Numbered from the stretch's first letter, positions 46,898 through 56,056 are shown. The stretch: DNA of 64,000 nucleotides from Bifidobacterium primatium (GCF_002802875.1 NZ_PEBI01000003.1:62001-126000), one strand, 5' to 3'. Numbers and translations: made by a program. The notes: a model not told the origin generated them from the letters alone.

Positions 46898-48499
46898 ATG
46901 GCCATCGAGGCACAGGGACTGGAAATTCGCATCGGCGCACGCACGCTGCTCAACCCCACGGACTTCCACGTGGCGAAGGGCGACCGCATCGGACTGGTCG
47001 GCCGCAACGGCGCCGGCAAGACCACGCTCACCCGCGTCATCACCGGCACCATGCTGCCCACCGCCGGCAAGGTGCGCGTCACCGGCAAGCTCGGCTACCT
47101 GCCGCAGGACACCCACACCGGCGACCAGGAGCAGACCGCCATCGACCGCATCATGAGCGCGCGCGACATCAACAGCATCCTCACCCGCCTGCGCAAGGCC
47201 GAAAAGGACATGACCAACCCCGACCCCGACATCATGGAGAAGGCCATGCGCCGCTACGACAAGGCGCAGCAGGACTTCGAGAACGCCGGCGGCTACGGCG
47301 TGCAGTCCGAGGCCATCGTCATGGCCGAAAGTCTCGGGCTCGACCAGGAGGTGCTCAAACGCGAGCTCGGCACCCTCTCCGGCGGCCAGCGCCGACGCAT
47401 CGAACTGGCGCGCATCCTCTTCTCCGACGCCGACACCATGATTCTCGACGAGCCCACCAACCATCTCGACGCCGACAGCATCGAATGGCTGCGCGGCTAT
47501 CTCAAGAAATTCAACGGCGGCTTCCTCGTCATCTCCCACTCCACCGAACTGCTCGACGAGGTCGTCAACAAGGTGTGGCACCTCGACGCCCAGCTCGCCC
47601 AGATCGACATGTACTCCCTCGGCTGGAAGGCCTACCTGCACCAGCGCGCCGTCGACGAGGAACGCCGCCGCCGCGAACGCGAGGTCGCCGAGAAGAAGGC
47701 CGAACGCCTCATGAAGCAGGGCATCCGCCTGCACGCCAAGGCCACCAAGGCCGTCGCCGCCCAGAACATGATGCGCCGCGCCGAAAAACTCCTCGAAAAC
47801 ACGTCCGAGGCGCAGAAGAAGGAAAAGGTCGCCGACATCCGCTTCCCCGAGCCCGCGCCCTGCGGCCGCACCCCCATCATGGCCAAGGACATCTCCCGCG
47901 CCTTCGGATCCAACATCGTGTTCGCCGGCGTCAACCTCGCCATCGACAAAGGCTCCCGCGTCGTCATCCTCGGCTACAACGGCGCCGGCAAGACCACCAC
48001 GCTGCGCCTGCTCGCCGGCATCGACAAGCCCGACACCGGCGAAGTCGTCTTCGGCCACGGCGCCAAGATCGGCTACTTCGCCCAGGAGCACGACACCCTC
48101 GACAACGACGCCACCGTGCTCGAAAACCTCACCCACGTCGCCCCCGACCTCAACGACACCCAGGCGCGCAGCATCCTCGGATCCTTCCTCTTCTCCGGCG
48201 ACGACGCGTTGAAGCCCACGCGCGTGCTCTCCGGCGGCGAAAAGACCCGACTCGCGCTTGCCACCCTCGTCACCTCGCGCGCCAACGTGCTCCTCCTCGA
48301 CGAGCCCACCAACAACCTCGATCCCGCCTCCCGCGAGGAGATTCTCAAGGCCATCGCCAAATACGAGGGCGCCATCGTCCTCGTCACCCACGACGAAGGC
48401 GCCGTCAAGGCACTGAACCCCGAACGCGTGCTGCTCATGCCGGACGGGGATGAGGATTTGTGGAGCGACGACTACCTCGACCTGGTTGCGGAAGAGTAA
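46898..48499 (+). CDS. ABC-F family ATPase
   Basis: A 533-residue soluble protein with two ABC cassettes and no membrane domain, the ABC-F layout of translation factors and ribosome-protection proteins. P-loops are GRNGAGKTTL and GYNGAGKTTT; signatures are LSGGQRRR and LSGGEKTR; Walker B segments are TMILDEPTNH and VLLLDEPTNN. The interdomain linker (about 240-320) is basic and helical, fitting the P-site tRNA interaction motif. GCAGGTGAGCA precedes the ATG. It could be a housekeeping factor (EttA-like) or an antibiotic-resistance type; sequence alone does not decide. Confidence 0.9.
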   Translation: MAIEAQGLEIRIGARTLLNPTDFHVAKGDRIGLVGRNGAGKTTLTRVITGTMLPTAGKVRVTGKLGYLPQDTHTGDQEQTAIDRIMSARDINSILTRLRKAEKDMTNPDPDIMEKAMRRYDKAQQDFENAGGYGVQSEAIVMAESLGLDQEVLKRELGTLSGGQRRRIELARILFSDADTMILDEPTNHLDADSIEWLRGYLKKFNGGFLVISHSTELLDEVVNKVWHLDAQLAQIDMYSLGWKAYLHQRAVDEERRRREREVAEKKAERLMKQGIRLHAKATKAVAAQNMMRRAEKLLENTSEAQKKEKVADIRFPEPAPCGRTPIMAKDISRAFGSNIVFAGVNLAIDKGSRVVILGYNGAGKTTTLRLLAGIDKPDTGEVVFGHGAKIGYFAQEHDTLDNDATVLENLTHVAPDLNDTQARSILGSFLFSGDDALKPTRVLSGGEKTRLALATLVTSRANVLLLDEPTNNLDPASREEILKAIAKYEGAIVLVTHDEGAVKALNPERVLLMPDGDEDLWSDDYLDLVAEE

Positions 48500-48800
48500 T
48501 GGAGTGTCCTCGGCGTTGCTCCTCGGTCGACGTACCTTTGTACGCCTTCCCTCGGTGCGCCTTGAGGACACACGCATTCCTCTCCCGCAACTTTGCCGAG
48601 GAGTGGTGGAGCGTCGGCTGCGTTACGGAAAACTCGACGTACCTTTGTACGCCTTCGTTTCCCGCGCCTTGCTGACACACGCATCACTCCACGGCAACCC
48701 ACAGTAAGGGTACGGAAAACTCGACGACTTTTGTACGCCTTCGTCTTCCACGCCTCGAAACCACGCCATCACTCCACGGCAACCCTTAGCGGTATTGGAA
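48500..48800. repeat. Three degenerate copies of an intergenic repeat
   Basis: A unit of roughly 90-105 bases occurs three times in a row. Its most stable part, TCGACGTACCTTTGTACGCC, is at 48527 and 48634, and in the shortened form TCGACGACTTTTGTACGCC at 48721. The later part (CATCACTCCACGGCAACCC) is shared by copies 2 and 3, near 48683 and 48767. The core includes the inverted repeat CGTAC-CTTT-GTACG. Stops in all frames argue against a coding role. This fills the gap between the ABC-F and cation-efflux genes. Confidence 0.75.
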
Positions 48801-48900
48801 TGACATTCCGACGCCATTGAGGTCATGTCTCGTTCTATAGTTGTGGTCTGTATTCACACATAACACAGATAACGACACGGATTAAGAGGGTGAGCTGCTG

Positions 48901-49920
48901 ATGGGAGAATCAGCGGGGGAAGAGACGACGGCCACGGTCAGGGAGCCGGAGCACAAGGGAGCGGCCGTCAAGGCGGCGTTGGCGGCGAACATCGGCGTCG
49001 CCGTATGTAAGGTGGCCGCCGCCGTGTTCACCGGATCGTCCGCCATGCTGTCGGAAAGCGTGCATTCGGCCGCCGACTGCTCCAACGAGATCGTGCTCAT
49101 CATCGGCGAGAAGGCGTCTCACCACAAGACCGACGGCGACCACCCGTTCGGGCTCTACCGTGCGAAATACCTCGCCTCGTTCGTCGTCGCCACGCTGCTG
49201 TTCTTCGTCGGCGGCTTCTACTCCACATCCGAGGCCGTCAAGAAGATGCAGCTCGTGCTCTCCGACCCGACCGCGCACACGGCGAACCGGTTCGAACTGT
49301 CCGTCGCGCTCGCTGTCTGCGTGATCAGCGCATGCTTCGAGGGCATGGGTCTGCACAAGAGCATCCTCGAGGCGCGCGAACGCATGCAACGCGTCGGAGT
49401 CGAACGCATGGGCTTCCTCAGGTTCTGGCGTCGCACCAAGTCGGCCGAGCTCGCCTCCGTCATCATGGAGGACACGCTCGCCCTCATCGGCCTAGCGTTC
49501 GCCGGCATCGGCATCGGCGTGGCCATCATCACCGGCGACGAGCTGTGGGATGCTGTCGGCGGCCTCATGGTCGGCCTCCTGCTCATGGTCGGCTCCGTGC
49601 TGCTGGCCACCAAGTCCGGCTCCCTGCTGCTCGGCGAGACCGTCGACACCGAGACCCGCACCAAGATCGTCGACGCCGTCACCTCCACCCCCGGCGTGGA
49701 ACGCCTGCTGAACATGCAGACGATTCATATGTCAGAGGATGACATCCTGCTGTGCGTCAAGGTGCAGACCTCCAAGCTCGACCGTGACTACGACGTGCAG
49801 ACCGTCGACAAGATAGAGAACGCCGTGCGCACGGCCCTGCCCTGGTACCGGTTCGAGATCTACGTGGAGCCCGACATCTACCGCCGCGACCACGACAAGG
49901 CGCTCACCGGCGAACACTGA
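48901..49920 (+). CDS. Cation diffusion facilitator family transporter
   Basis: A 339-residue CDF-type divalent-metal exporter (zinc, iron or manganese). Six membrane helices are visible. The metal site is in SESVHSAADCSNEIVLIIGE (helix 2) and the HPFGLYRAKYL loop follows; a second metal-binding aspartate region lies in VIMEDTLALIGLAF (helix 5). The C-terminal cytoplasmic domain is ferredoxin-like. GAGGGTGAGCTGCTG precedes the ATG. The metal cannot be assigned from these motifs. It is convergent with the FtsX-type permease gene. Confidence 0.9.
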   Translation: MGESAGEETTATVREPEHKGAAVKAALAANIGVAVCKVAAAVFTGSSAMLSESVHSAADCSNEIVLIIGEKASHHKTDGDHPFGLYRAKYLASFVVATLLFFVGGFYSTSEAVKKMQLVLSDPTAHTANRFELSVALAVCVISACFEGMGLHKSILEARERMQRVGVERMGFLRFWRRTKSAELASVIMEDTLALIGLAFAGIGIGVAIITGDELWDAVGGLMVGLLLMVGSVLLATKSGSLLLGETVDTETRTKIVDAVTSTPGVERLLNMQTIHMSEDDILLCVKVQTSKLDRDYDVQTVDKIENAVRTALPWYRFEIYVEPDIYRRDHDKALTGEH

Positions 49921-49959
49921 CCGCCCCCCCCGTTTGGATCACCGTCGGTGACGCCGTCG

Positions 49960-52900
49960 CTACTCGACGGATTTGAGCGCGCCGAGCATGTCGACGTCCC
50001 TTAGCCGGCGGAACACCAGCCAGCCGAGGGCGGCCAGCACCACGCCGACCACCGCGGCCGGCACCACGAACGCCTGCCATGCCAGGACCGGGTCGAACAT
50101 GACCTCGTCGGGCGGCACCACGTCGATGATGTACCGGTGCAGGGCCGCTCCCCCGACGTATCCGGCCAGGATGCCGAGCGCGGACAGCAGCAGGGTCTCC
50201 CGGTAGATGTACATCGTCGTCTCGCCGCTGTGGAACCCCAATACTTTGATGGTCGACAATTCGCGGATACGCTCCGACACGTTGAGATTCGTCAGATTGT
50301 AGAGGATCACCACCGTCAGCATTGCTGCGACGAGGATGAGCACCTCCATGATCTGGTCGAGCGAGTCGACGATGGCGGCGACCTGGTTCTTCGACGTTGT
50401 GTTCTGCACCACGCCCCTGACCCCGTCGAGTCTCATGAACGCGGCGCCCTGTTTCTTGGCGTTGGCGATGGAGCCGTCCCTGAGTTTCACCAGATACGCG
50501 TTCGACCGGTACGACGAGTGGAACGCGTGCTCGTAGCCGCCGGAGGTCATCACCATGACGTGGCCGATGTACATCTCCGAGACGCCGTCCACACGCACCC
50601 GGCGCTGCGTGCCGCCCTCGTCGGTCACAGTGATGACGTCGCCGGTTTTGGCGCCCAGCATGGCGGCCATGCGTTCGGAAATGACGGCGCCACGGTCGGT
50701 CAGCACCTGCGGGTCGTGCGTGGTGCGGTCGCGCAGGGTGATGTAGTCGCCGAAGTTGTAGGCGTCGTCGGTCACCAGCAGTGTGATGTTCTGCTTGTCG
50801 TTCTCCTTGCCGGCGATGCGGCTGAGCTCCTCGTATCGGATGGACGTCGAATCCGAGACGGCGTCCCGCTTCACCGCCTTTGCCACCTTGTCGCGCTGAT
50901 CCTGGTTGTTGTCGGATTTCTCGGCGACGATGAGGTCGTAGTGGATGATCTCGCCGAACTGGCGCTCGCCGATCTGCCCGATGGACGCCTGCACGCCGAG
51001 TCCCGTGGCCAACAGGGCGACGGCGCCGCAGACGCCAAATATCGTCATCAGCCCGCGGGTCTTGTATCGGAACAGGTTGCGTGCCGTCACCTTGCGGGTG
51101 AAGCTCAGCCTACTCCACAACGGTCGTATGCGTTCGAGCAGGATCTTCGAGCCCTTCGCCGGCGGCTTGGGCAGCAGCAGGCTCGCGGGTTTTTCGCGAA
51201 GCTCCCGGAAGGCCGCCATGCAGGCCGGTACGACGGCGCTCAGCCAGGCCAGGGCGAATGTCGCGATGGTGATCGCCGGATGGAACATGAGGTCGATGCG
51301 CGGCATGGTGAATCCGGTGCTGTATGCCTGGTTCACGATGAGCGGCAGCAGCGTGTGTCCGGCGGCCACGCCGATGATCGTGCCGAGCGTCGAGGCGGTG
51401 AACCCGTAGAACACGAATTTCTTCATCACGTCCGCGTTGCCGTAGCCGAGCGCCTTGAGGGTGCCGGAGTTGACGCGTTCCTCGTCGACCATGCGGCCCA
51501 TGGTGGTGAAGGTGACCAGGGCGGCGACGAAGTAGAGGAAGATTGGGAAGATGCCCGCGAGTCTGCCGACGATGTCGGCGATGATCTCGTAGACGCGGTA
51601 TCCGTTCGAGGTCAGTCCCTCGCGTCGTCCGTCCACCGAGTAGGCGGGGACGTCGAGCGAGTCGATCTTCTCCCGTGCAAGCCGGATGCTGTTCTCCGCG
51701 TCGGCGATCTTCCTTTCCGCCTCGGGTTTGGCCTTGTTGAACTCCTGCAGTCTGGTGTTGTATTCCTCCTCGGCCTTTTCGATGTCGCGTTTGCCTTGGA
51801 TGAGCTGGCCGGCGCCGCTGCCCGCCGTACCCGTGGATGCGGAGACGGCCGTGCCGAGTTCCGTCTGCTTGTCGGCGAGCCGGTTCGCCGCGTCGGCGAT
51901 GGCGGCCGCGTTCCGCCGGTATTCGTCGGTCCCCTGCTGTAGTTTGCCTGCAGCGTCGTTCCACTGCTGCAATGCGGTATGGTATGCGCGCAGTTTCGTG
52001 TTGTAGTCGTTTACGGCCGTGTTGTAGGCGTTCACCGCCTGATTGTATTTCGTGCTGACGTTGTCGTATATGCCGCCGGTCAGTCCGGTGTTCTCCCATT
52101 GCCGCAGTATGACGCCGATTTTGTCGAGCACCTGTTTGGATGCTTCCAGTTGGGTTCGTGCCGAATCGAGCTGCGGTTTCGCCTGCGACAGTTCCTGCCA
52201 TGAGCCGCCGAGCTGTGCCTGTCCCTGCGTCAGCTGCTGGGCCCCTGCCGCAAGCTGCGTCTGTGCGCCGGTCAGCATGGAGCCGGCGGCGGCGATCTGG
52301 GCGACGGCGCCGGAAAGTTCGGCCGATGCCGACGCGGCCTGGTCTGCGGCCTCGCTGGCGCTGTCGGCCATCCGGTCCTTGGCGGATTCGATCTGCTGCT
52401 TGGCTTCCGCAAGCTGGCGTTCGGAGCCGCTGAGCTGCTTTTTGGCGTCGTCGACCTTCTTCTGTGCCTTGTCGATTTGTTTGCGCCGCTCCTGCCGTAT
52501 GGATTCGGCGCGGGCGGCCGGCTGGTTCGTCAGCCGTTTCGTCAGATCGTCCTTGTGCCTCTGCACACGGTCCCGGTAGTCGGTGGTCCAGTAGTCGACG
52601 CCATGGGTGTCGTCGAACGTCACCCGGCCGATCATCGTCACGTCGGAGTCGAAGACGGCCGGCGTGACGACGGCGTAGCCGTCGAGTCCGCCGCTGCCGG
52701 CCGTGGACTGCCCCATGTTCAGGGTGGATACGGTCTCGCTGGCATTGACGAAGCCGACCACGGTGAACGAGTCGCGGCCGAGCACGGTGTCGCCGGCGAC
52801 GTCCGGTTGTTCGGTGATTTTGATGGTGCTGTCGACGGCGAACCAGTCACGCTCCCTGGAGTCCAGGGTGATCTCCGTCGCCGTCTTCGGCAACCGTCCT

Positions 52901-53331
52901 TCCACGACCTGGTAGGTCGACACCCGTTCTGGATTGGAGTATATGCGCAGGCTGTGGTCGCTGCCGCGGATGGTCACGTCCTTGAAGTAGCCGAATTCCG
53001 CGTCCCTGACGCCGCTGGCGCCGCGGATGACGTTTCCGTCGTCCTTGGTGAGCCCGTAGTCGCTGATCACCGTGACGTCGGCGAGATTGTGGCTGTCGTA
53101 GAAGTCGGTGCCGGTGGCCTGCATATCCGGTCCGGTGACGACCAGTCCGACCAGGGCGAACGAGCCGAGCATCATCAGGCTGACGATGGAGAGGAACCGC
53201 CCCTTCGACTTCGCCATGGTTTGGCGGATGTCCTTCCACAGCATGCGTTTGCGCAATGAGGTCCTCATACGTGTGCCCGTCATGCGTCGTGCGGATGCCG
53301 CACGCGGGGCCTTGTGTCGTCTGCTCGTCAT
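49960..53331 (-). CDS. MacB/FtsX-type ABC transporter permease with a long coiled-coil domain
   Basis: A 1123-residue permease. Helix 1 is near residue 45-65 (SIVSLMMLGSFALVGLVVTG). A large extracellular domain contains a long heptad-rich coiled coil with alanine and glutamine runs (about 260-540). Two FtsX modules follow, with helices near 620-770 (IFPIFLYFVAALVTFTTMG) and 1000-1110 (MEVLILVAAMLTVVILYNLT). Such proteins act as mechanotransmitters or export peptides and antibiotics. The upstream open frame is the shadow of the ATPase gene; the ATG at 53331 is 2 bases after the ATPase stop. Confidence 0.87.
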   Translation of the reverse strand: MTSRRHKAPRAASARRMTGTRMRTSLRKRMLWKDIRQTMAKSKGRFLSIVSLMMLGSFALVGLVVTGPDMQATGTDFYDSHNLADVTVISDYGLTKDDGNVIRGASGVRDAEFGYFKDVTIRGSDHSLRIYSNPERVSTYQVVEGRLPKTATEITLDSRERDWFAVDSTIKITEQPDVAGDTVLGRDSFTVVGFVNASETVSTLNMGQSTAGSGGLDGYAVVTPAVFDSDVTMIGRVTFDDTHGVDYWTTDYRDRVQRHKDDLTKRLTNQPAARAESIRQERRKQIDKAQKKVDDAKKQLSGSERQLAEAKQQIESAKDRMADSASEAADQAASASAELSGAVAQIAAAGSMLTGAQTQLAAGAQQLTQGQAQLGGSWQELSQAKPQLDSARTQLEASKQVLDKIGVILRQWENTGLTGGIYDNVSTKYNQAVNAYNTAVNDYNTKLRAYHTALQQWNDAAGKLQQGTDEYRRNAAAIADAANRLADKQTELGTAVSASTGTAGSGAGQLIQGKRDIEKAEEEYNTRLQEFNKAKPEAERKIADAENSIRLAREKIDSLDVPAYSVDGRREGLTSNGYRVYEIIADIVGRLAGIFPIFLYFVAALVTFTTMGRMVDEERVNSGTLKALGYGNADVMKKFVFYGFTASTLGTIIGVAAGHTLLPLIVNQAYSTGFTMPRIDLMFHPAITIATFALAWLSAVVPACMAAFRELREKPASLLLPKPPAKGSKILLERIRPLWSRLSFTRKVTARNLFRYKTRGLMTIFGVCGAVALLATGLGVQASIGQIGERQFGEIIHYDLIVAEKSDNNQDQRDKVAKAVKRDAVSDSTSIRYEELSRIAGKENDKQNITLLVTDDAYNFGDYITLRDRTTHDPQVLTDRGAVISERMAAMLGAKTGDVITVTDEGGTQRRVRVDGVSEMYIGHVMVMTSGGYEHAFHSSYRSNAYLVKLRDGSIANAKKQGAAFMRLDGVRGVVQNTTSKNQVAAIVDSLDQIMEVLILVAAMLTVVILYNLTNLNVSERIRELSTIKVLGFHSGETTMYIYRETLLLSALGILAGYVGGAALHRYIIDVVPPDEVMFDPVLAWQAFVVPAAVVGVVLAALGWLVFRRLRDVDMLGALKSVE

Positions 53332-53333
53332 CG

Positions 53334-54035
53334 TCACCACTCCAGGTCCTTGATGTCCATGGGGCGTTCGTTGGTCTCCACGCTTTTTACGCGGGCGTCG
53401 TGCATGCGGATCACCCGGTCGGCGATGGGTGCGATGGCGGAGTTGTGGGTGACGATGACCACGGTCGCGCCTTTCTCGCGGCTTTGGTCCTGCAGGATGC
53501 GCAGCACCTGTTTGCCGGTGTTGTAGTCCAATGCGCCGGTCGGTTCGTCGCACAGCAGGATCTTCGGGTTCTTCGCCACGGCGCGGGCGATGGCCACGCG
53601 CTGCTGTTCGCCGCCGGAAAGCTGGGCCGGGAAGTTGTCGACGCGGTCCTTGAGTCCCACGTCGGCGAGCACCTGCACGGAGTCCTGCGCATCGGGCACG
53701 ATCTCGGACGCCAGTTCCACGTTTTCGCGTGCGGTCAGGTTGGCGACGAGGTTGTAGAACTGGAATACGAATCCGATGCTGTATCGTCGGTAGTCGGTCA
53801 GTTGGCGCGCGCTGTAGTTCGCGATGTCCTTGCCGTCGATGATGACCTGGCCTTCGGAGTTGGTGTCCATGCCGCCGAGGATGTTGAGCACGGTGGATTT
53901 GCCGGCCCCGGAGGCTCCGAGGATGATGGCGAGTTCGCCCTGTTCGATGCCGAAGGTCACGTCGTTGTTGGCGACGATGGTGGTGTCGCCCATGCGGTAG
54001 CGTTTGAAGCTGTGGACCATTTCGATGTACGCCAT
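53334..54035 (-). CDS. ABC transporter ATP-binding protein (MacB/LolD type)
   Basis: A 233-residue ATPase. Walker A is GASGAGKST near 39-47, the Q loop is [20 protein letters not shown], the signature LSGGEQQR lies near 142, and Walker B is [12 protein letters not shown]. The H loop is [24 protein letters not shown] precedes the ATG at 54035. It powers the FtsX-type permease encoded 2 bases downstream and is divergent from a TetR gene. Confidence 0.93.
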   Translation of the reverse strand: MAYIEMVHSFKRYRMGDTTIVANNDVTFGIEQGELAIILGASGAGKSTVLNILGGMDTNSEGQVIIDGKDIANYSARQLTDYRRYSIGFVFQFYNLVANLTARENVELASEIVPDAQDSVQVLADVGLKDRVDNFPAQLSGGEQQRVAIARAVAKNPKILLCDEPTGALDYNTGKQVLRILQDQSREKGATVVIVTHNSAIAPIADRVIRMHDARVKSVETNERPMDIKDLEW

Positions 54036-54154
54036 GGGTGTCTCCTGTTCCCCGTTGAAGCGGCGATATGCCCGCAATGCACAACATGTCGATTTTCCGG
54101 TCCGATTGTAGAAGCGTGAATACGGTGCCGACAATGGTCAGAATCGTTGGAATT

Positions 54155-54205
54155 GTTCATAATGAACGGTTTTTCGGAAACTGTTCATTCCGTTTGCCGA
54201 TGAAC
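54155..54205. promoter_or_regulatory. Likely TetR operators between the ABC exporter and tetR
   Basis: GTTCATAATGAAC (54155-54167) is a perfect 13-base palindrome. A second pair, GTTCAT-N11-ATGAAC, spans 54183-54205. Both half-sites are identical hexamers, placed in the middle of the divergent region, as expected for autoregulation and control of the exporter. Confidence 0.75.
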
Positions 54206-54274
54206 GACATGGTGATATAACCTGTGGAATCAGCGTCGAAGGAGACGAGGCGACGATGCCGTAAAGGAGGGGCC

Positions 54275-54880
54275 ATGGCGACGACGGCTCAACGACAGAC
54301 CAGAACCGAGGCGAAGATTCGGGGCGCGTTCATCGAGCTTATGCAGGAGAAGGGGTTCGAGGCGATGACGGTCAGCGCCATCGTCAGGGCGGCCGGTATC
54401 AACCGCGGAACGTTCTATCTGCATTATCTCGACAAGTTCGATTTGAAGCAGCAGCTCATCGACGACACCATCGACGATTTGACCGAGATTCTCGTCGGCG
54501 ATGACATGCGCGACGGCAGAAGGTCGGTGGATGACGTGCTGGACATCTTGCGCACGGATGCGATCGCCGAGGCGTTGCGTTATGTCAAGCGCGAGTATGC
54601 GTTCTTCGATGCGATCTCCCGTTCGGGTAGCGACATGCAGATGTACGACCGGTTCAAGGACGTGCTCAAGCGGATGCTGATATCGCAGGCGAAGCGTCTG
54701 AATCTCACGTCCAACACGTATGCTGGCATCCCTCGGCCGTATGCGATGGAAATACTGGTGTCATCGGTGGCCTCGATCATCTGGCTGTGGATTCGTGGCG
54801 GCTGCAAGGAGACGCCGGAACGGATCTGCGCGATCATCGAGAGGAACAAGACGATGGCGCCGGTCGATATTCTGCGGTGA
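54275..54880 (+). CDS. TetR-family regulator
   Basis: A 201-residue TetR protein. The N-terminal HTH lies at about 12-60 (IRGAFIELMQEKGFEAMTVS, then GINRGTFYLHYLDKFDL), and an all-helical ligand domain follows. AAAGGAGGGGCC before the ATG at 54275 fixes the start. Divergent position and the palindromes upstream suggest it represses the MacB/FtsX-type exporter and itself. The ligand is unknown. Confidence 0.9.
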   Translation: MATTAQRQTRTEAKIRGAFIELMQEKGFEAMTVSAIVRAAGINRGTFYLHYLDKFDLKQQLIDDTIDDLTEILVGDDMRDGRRSVDDVLDILRTDAIAEALRYVKREYAFFDAISRSGSDMQMYDRFKDVLKRMLISQAKRLNLTSNTYAGIPRPYAMEILVSSVASIIWLWIRGGCKETPERICAIIERNKTMAPVDILR

Positions 54881-54949
54881 CGTCTTGCGGGCCGGGCATC
54901 GTCGTGACGGCCGGAGCCCCGGGATCCGGGGGCTTGCGAGCGCATAAAC

Positions 54950-54985
54950 GAGACCCCGGAGCTGTGTTGCAAACCCCGGGGCCTC
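54950..54985. terminator. G+C-rich hairpin downstream of tetR
   Basis: GAGACCCCGG against CCGGGGCCTC, 10 positions with one mismatch and a 16-base loop. A second smaller hairpin (54914-54933) lies just before. It can terminate tetR on the plus strand and the candidate RNA on the minus strand. Confidence 0.65.
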
Positions 54986-55301
54986 ATGGTTGTATGGTGT
55001 CTCCCATAGTCACCTCTTCAATTGTCGGGCGGATGATTATCCGCTGTTGTTTGGTTATGGTTGTTCGATTATCACTTCACTTCCGTCATGCCGCCGTTGT
55101 TTCGCGGCATCTCTTCCATTATGCCTTGCCTTCGTCCGGACGCTTCCTTCTTCGGTTATCGCGACCTCGGTCCGTCGCCTCATGATGACCGCTCGTCATC
55201 GTCTGCCTCATCATCTCGTCGCTTCCTTGCGACCCTGCCGAAGATTGGAAATCAAACACCACTATGTGTTCGCTTTTCTTGGTTGAATATTTCCAACCTT
55301 C
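54950..55301 (-). ncRNA. Candidate structured non-coding RNA
   Basis: No convincing gene lies on either strand here, yet the minus strand has an extended -10 promoter (TGCTATACT, hexamer at 55308-55313) and, about 350 bases on, a terminator-like hairpin. In between is a series of small stem-loops: GGTTG/CAACC, AACAC/GTGTT, GTCGC/GCGAC, GGCAT/ATGCC and GCGGAT/ATCCGC. Several have GGA in the loop. A very short frame (MGDTIQP) with GAGGTG upstream ends at the terminator. It does not look like tmRNA, RNase P RNA, 6S or SRP RNA. Confidence 0.4.
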
Positions 55302-55533
55302 GCTTTCAGTATAGCATACGTACGCAAATCACAACAGCAAAAACGTTGAAATCCCAACGATTATGACGTTTTGTCACCAATTGTTCGATTTATGATAGGT
55401 CCCACGGATATCATGTTACTTGAGAGCAATAACACGTATTTCTACCATATGATTCATGGTCTTTAACCCGCTAAAGCTGTTAGATGCTGCTGACAAGTCG
55501 AAAGAAAAAGACACTGAATAATGTGCTTGTTCC

Positions 55534-55578
55534 CTAGGTTTTCTTTACTTCGGCGTATCTGTTGCGGGTATGCTTGAA
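55534..55578 (+). repeat. Promoter-like repeat, copy 1
   Basis: CTAGGTTTTCTTTACTT followed by TATCTGTTGCGGGTATGCTT and TGAA. A close second copy is at 56545-56590. Each copy ends shortly before a small gene. Between this and the candidate RNA (55302-55533) I see only AT-rich sequence and a small 5-bp hairpin at 55344. Confidence 0.65.
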
Positions 55579-55592
55579 AGCGAAATGAGTCA

Positions 55593-55742
55593 TTGAATAA
55601 TATCGAGGCGGTACGTCGCGTGAGGGGACGGACCCTTGCGTTAGTGGTCGTCGGATACGACGAGTTCGGGCGTCTCCTTGAGATGGTCGGATATTTGAAG
55701 GATGACGGCGATTGGCGTGTTTTCCATGCGATGAAAGCTTAG
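55593..55742 (+). pseudogene. Truncated toxin-like gene preceding an antitoxin
   Basis: A frame running from a TTG to a TAG encodes 49 residues including RTLALVVVGYDEFGRLLEMV and WRVFHAMKA. This is the C-terminal pattern (vG.d..GrlLEvv ... viHAM.a) of small toxin-like proteins encoded before ribbon-helix-helix antitoxins. The N-terminal half is missing: a stop lies just upstream, and only a TTG without a ribosome site is available. It is therefore probably inactive. Confidence 0.55.
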
Positions 55743-55786
55743 CCGCCGATTCTACGCGAGGTCGGCTTGTTGTAAAGGAGGTTTCC

Positions 55787-56056
55787 ATGAGTGTTGTCGC
55801 CAAAGGTGGGCGGATTGTCACCGAAGACATGGAGGACCGTTGGGCGGATGAAATCGAACATGGTGAGTTGGGCGGTAGCGCCGGCCCTGTGTTTTCCGGT
55901 CCCGTGTTTGATGTGGATCCCGTTTCCCCCGTCCTTCGTACGGTCTCCATGAGTTCCGACATGTCCGCCATGTTGGATTCCATGGCGAAAAAGCGTGGCA
56001 TGTCCGTTGATGCGATTATGCGTCACGCGCTGATGCGTGAGTTCGCCACGGTGTGA
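55787..56056 (+). CDS. Antitoxin-like ribbon-helix-helix protein
   Basis: An 89-residue protein with an excellent ribosome site (AAAGGAGGTTTCC). Its start GGRIVTEDMEDRWADEIEHG and end SDMSAMLDSMAKKRGMSVDA, then IMRHALMREFA, match the layout of antitoxins that pair with small BrnT-like toxins. These have a conserved N-terminal DxxxxWADxxE motif and a C-terminal ribbon-helix-helix DNA-binding part. It follows the truncated toxin frame by 44 bases, so it looks like an orphaned antitoxin kept after loss of its toxin. Confidence 0.6.
   Translation: MSVVAKGGRIVTEDMEDRWADEIEHGELGGSAGPVFSGPVFDVDPVSPVLRTVSMSSDMSAMLDSMAKKRGMSVDAIMRHALMREFATV

Noticed and set aside
46841-48577. Open frames of over 500 codons opposite to and beside the ABC-F gene
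   Set aside because: They follow from the strong C-ending codon bias of the ABC-F gene; the sense frame has complete ABC motifs and a ribosome site.
54950-55301. Reading the candidate RNA as tmRNA or RNase P RNA
   Set aside because: No tRNA-like end with CCA, no tag reading frame ending in ALA-type residues, and none of the conserved RNase P core strings are visible.
55061-55366. 101-codon frame on the plus strand in the gene-poor region after tetR
   Set aside because: No ribosome site, a serine/leucine-rich non-homologous translation, and it overlaps the candidate RNA on the other strand.
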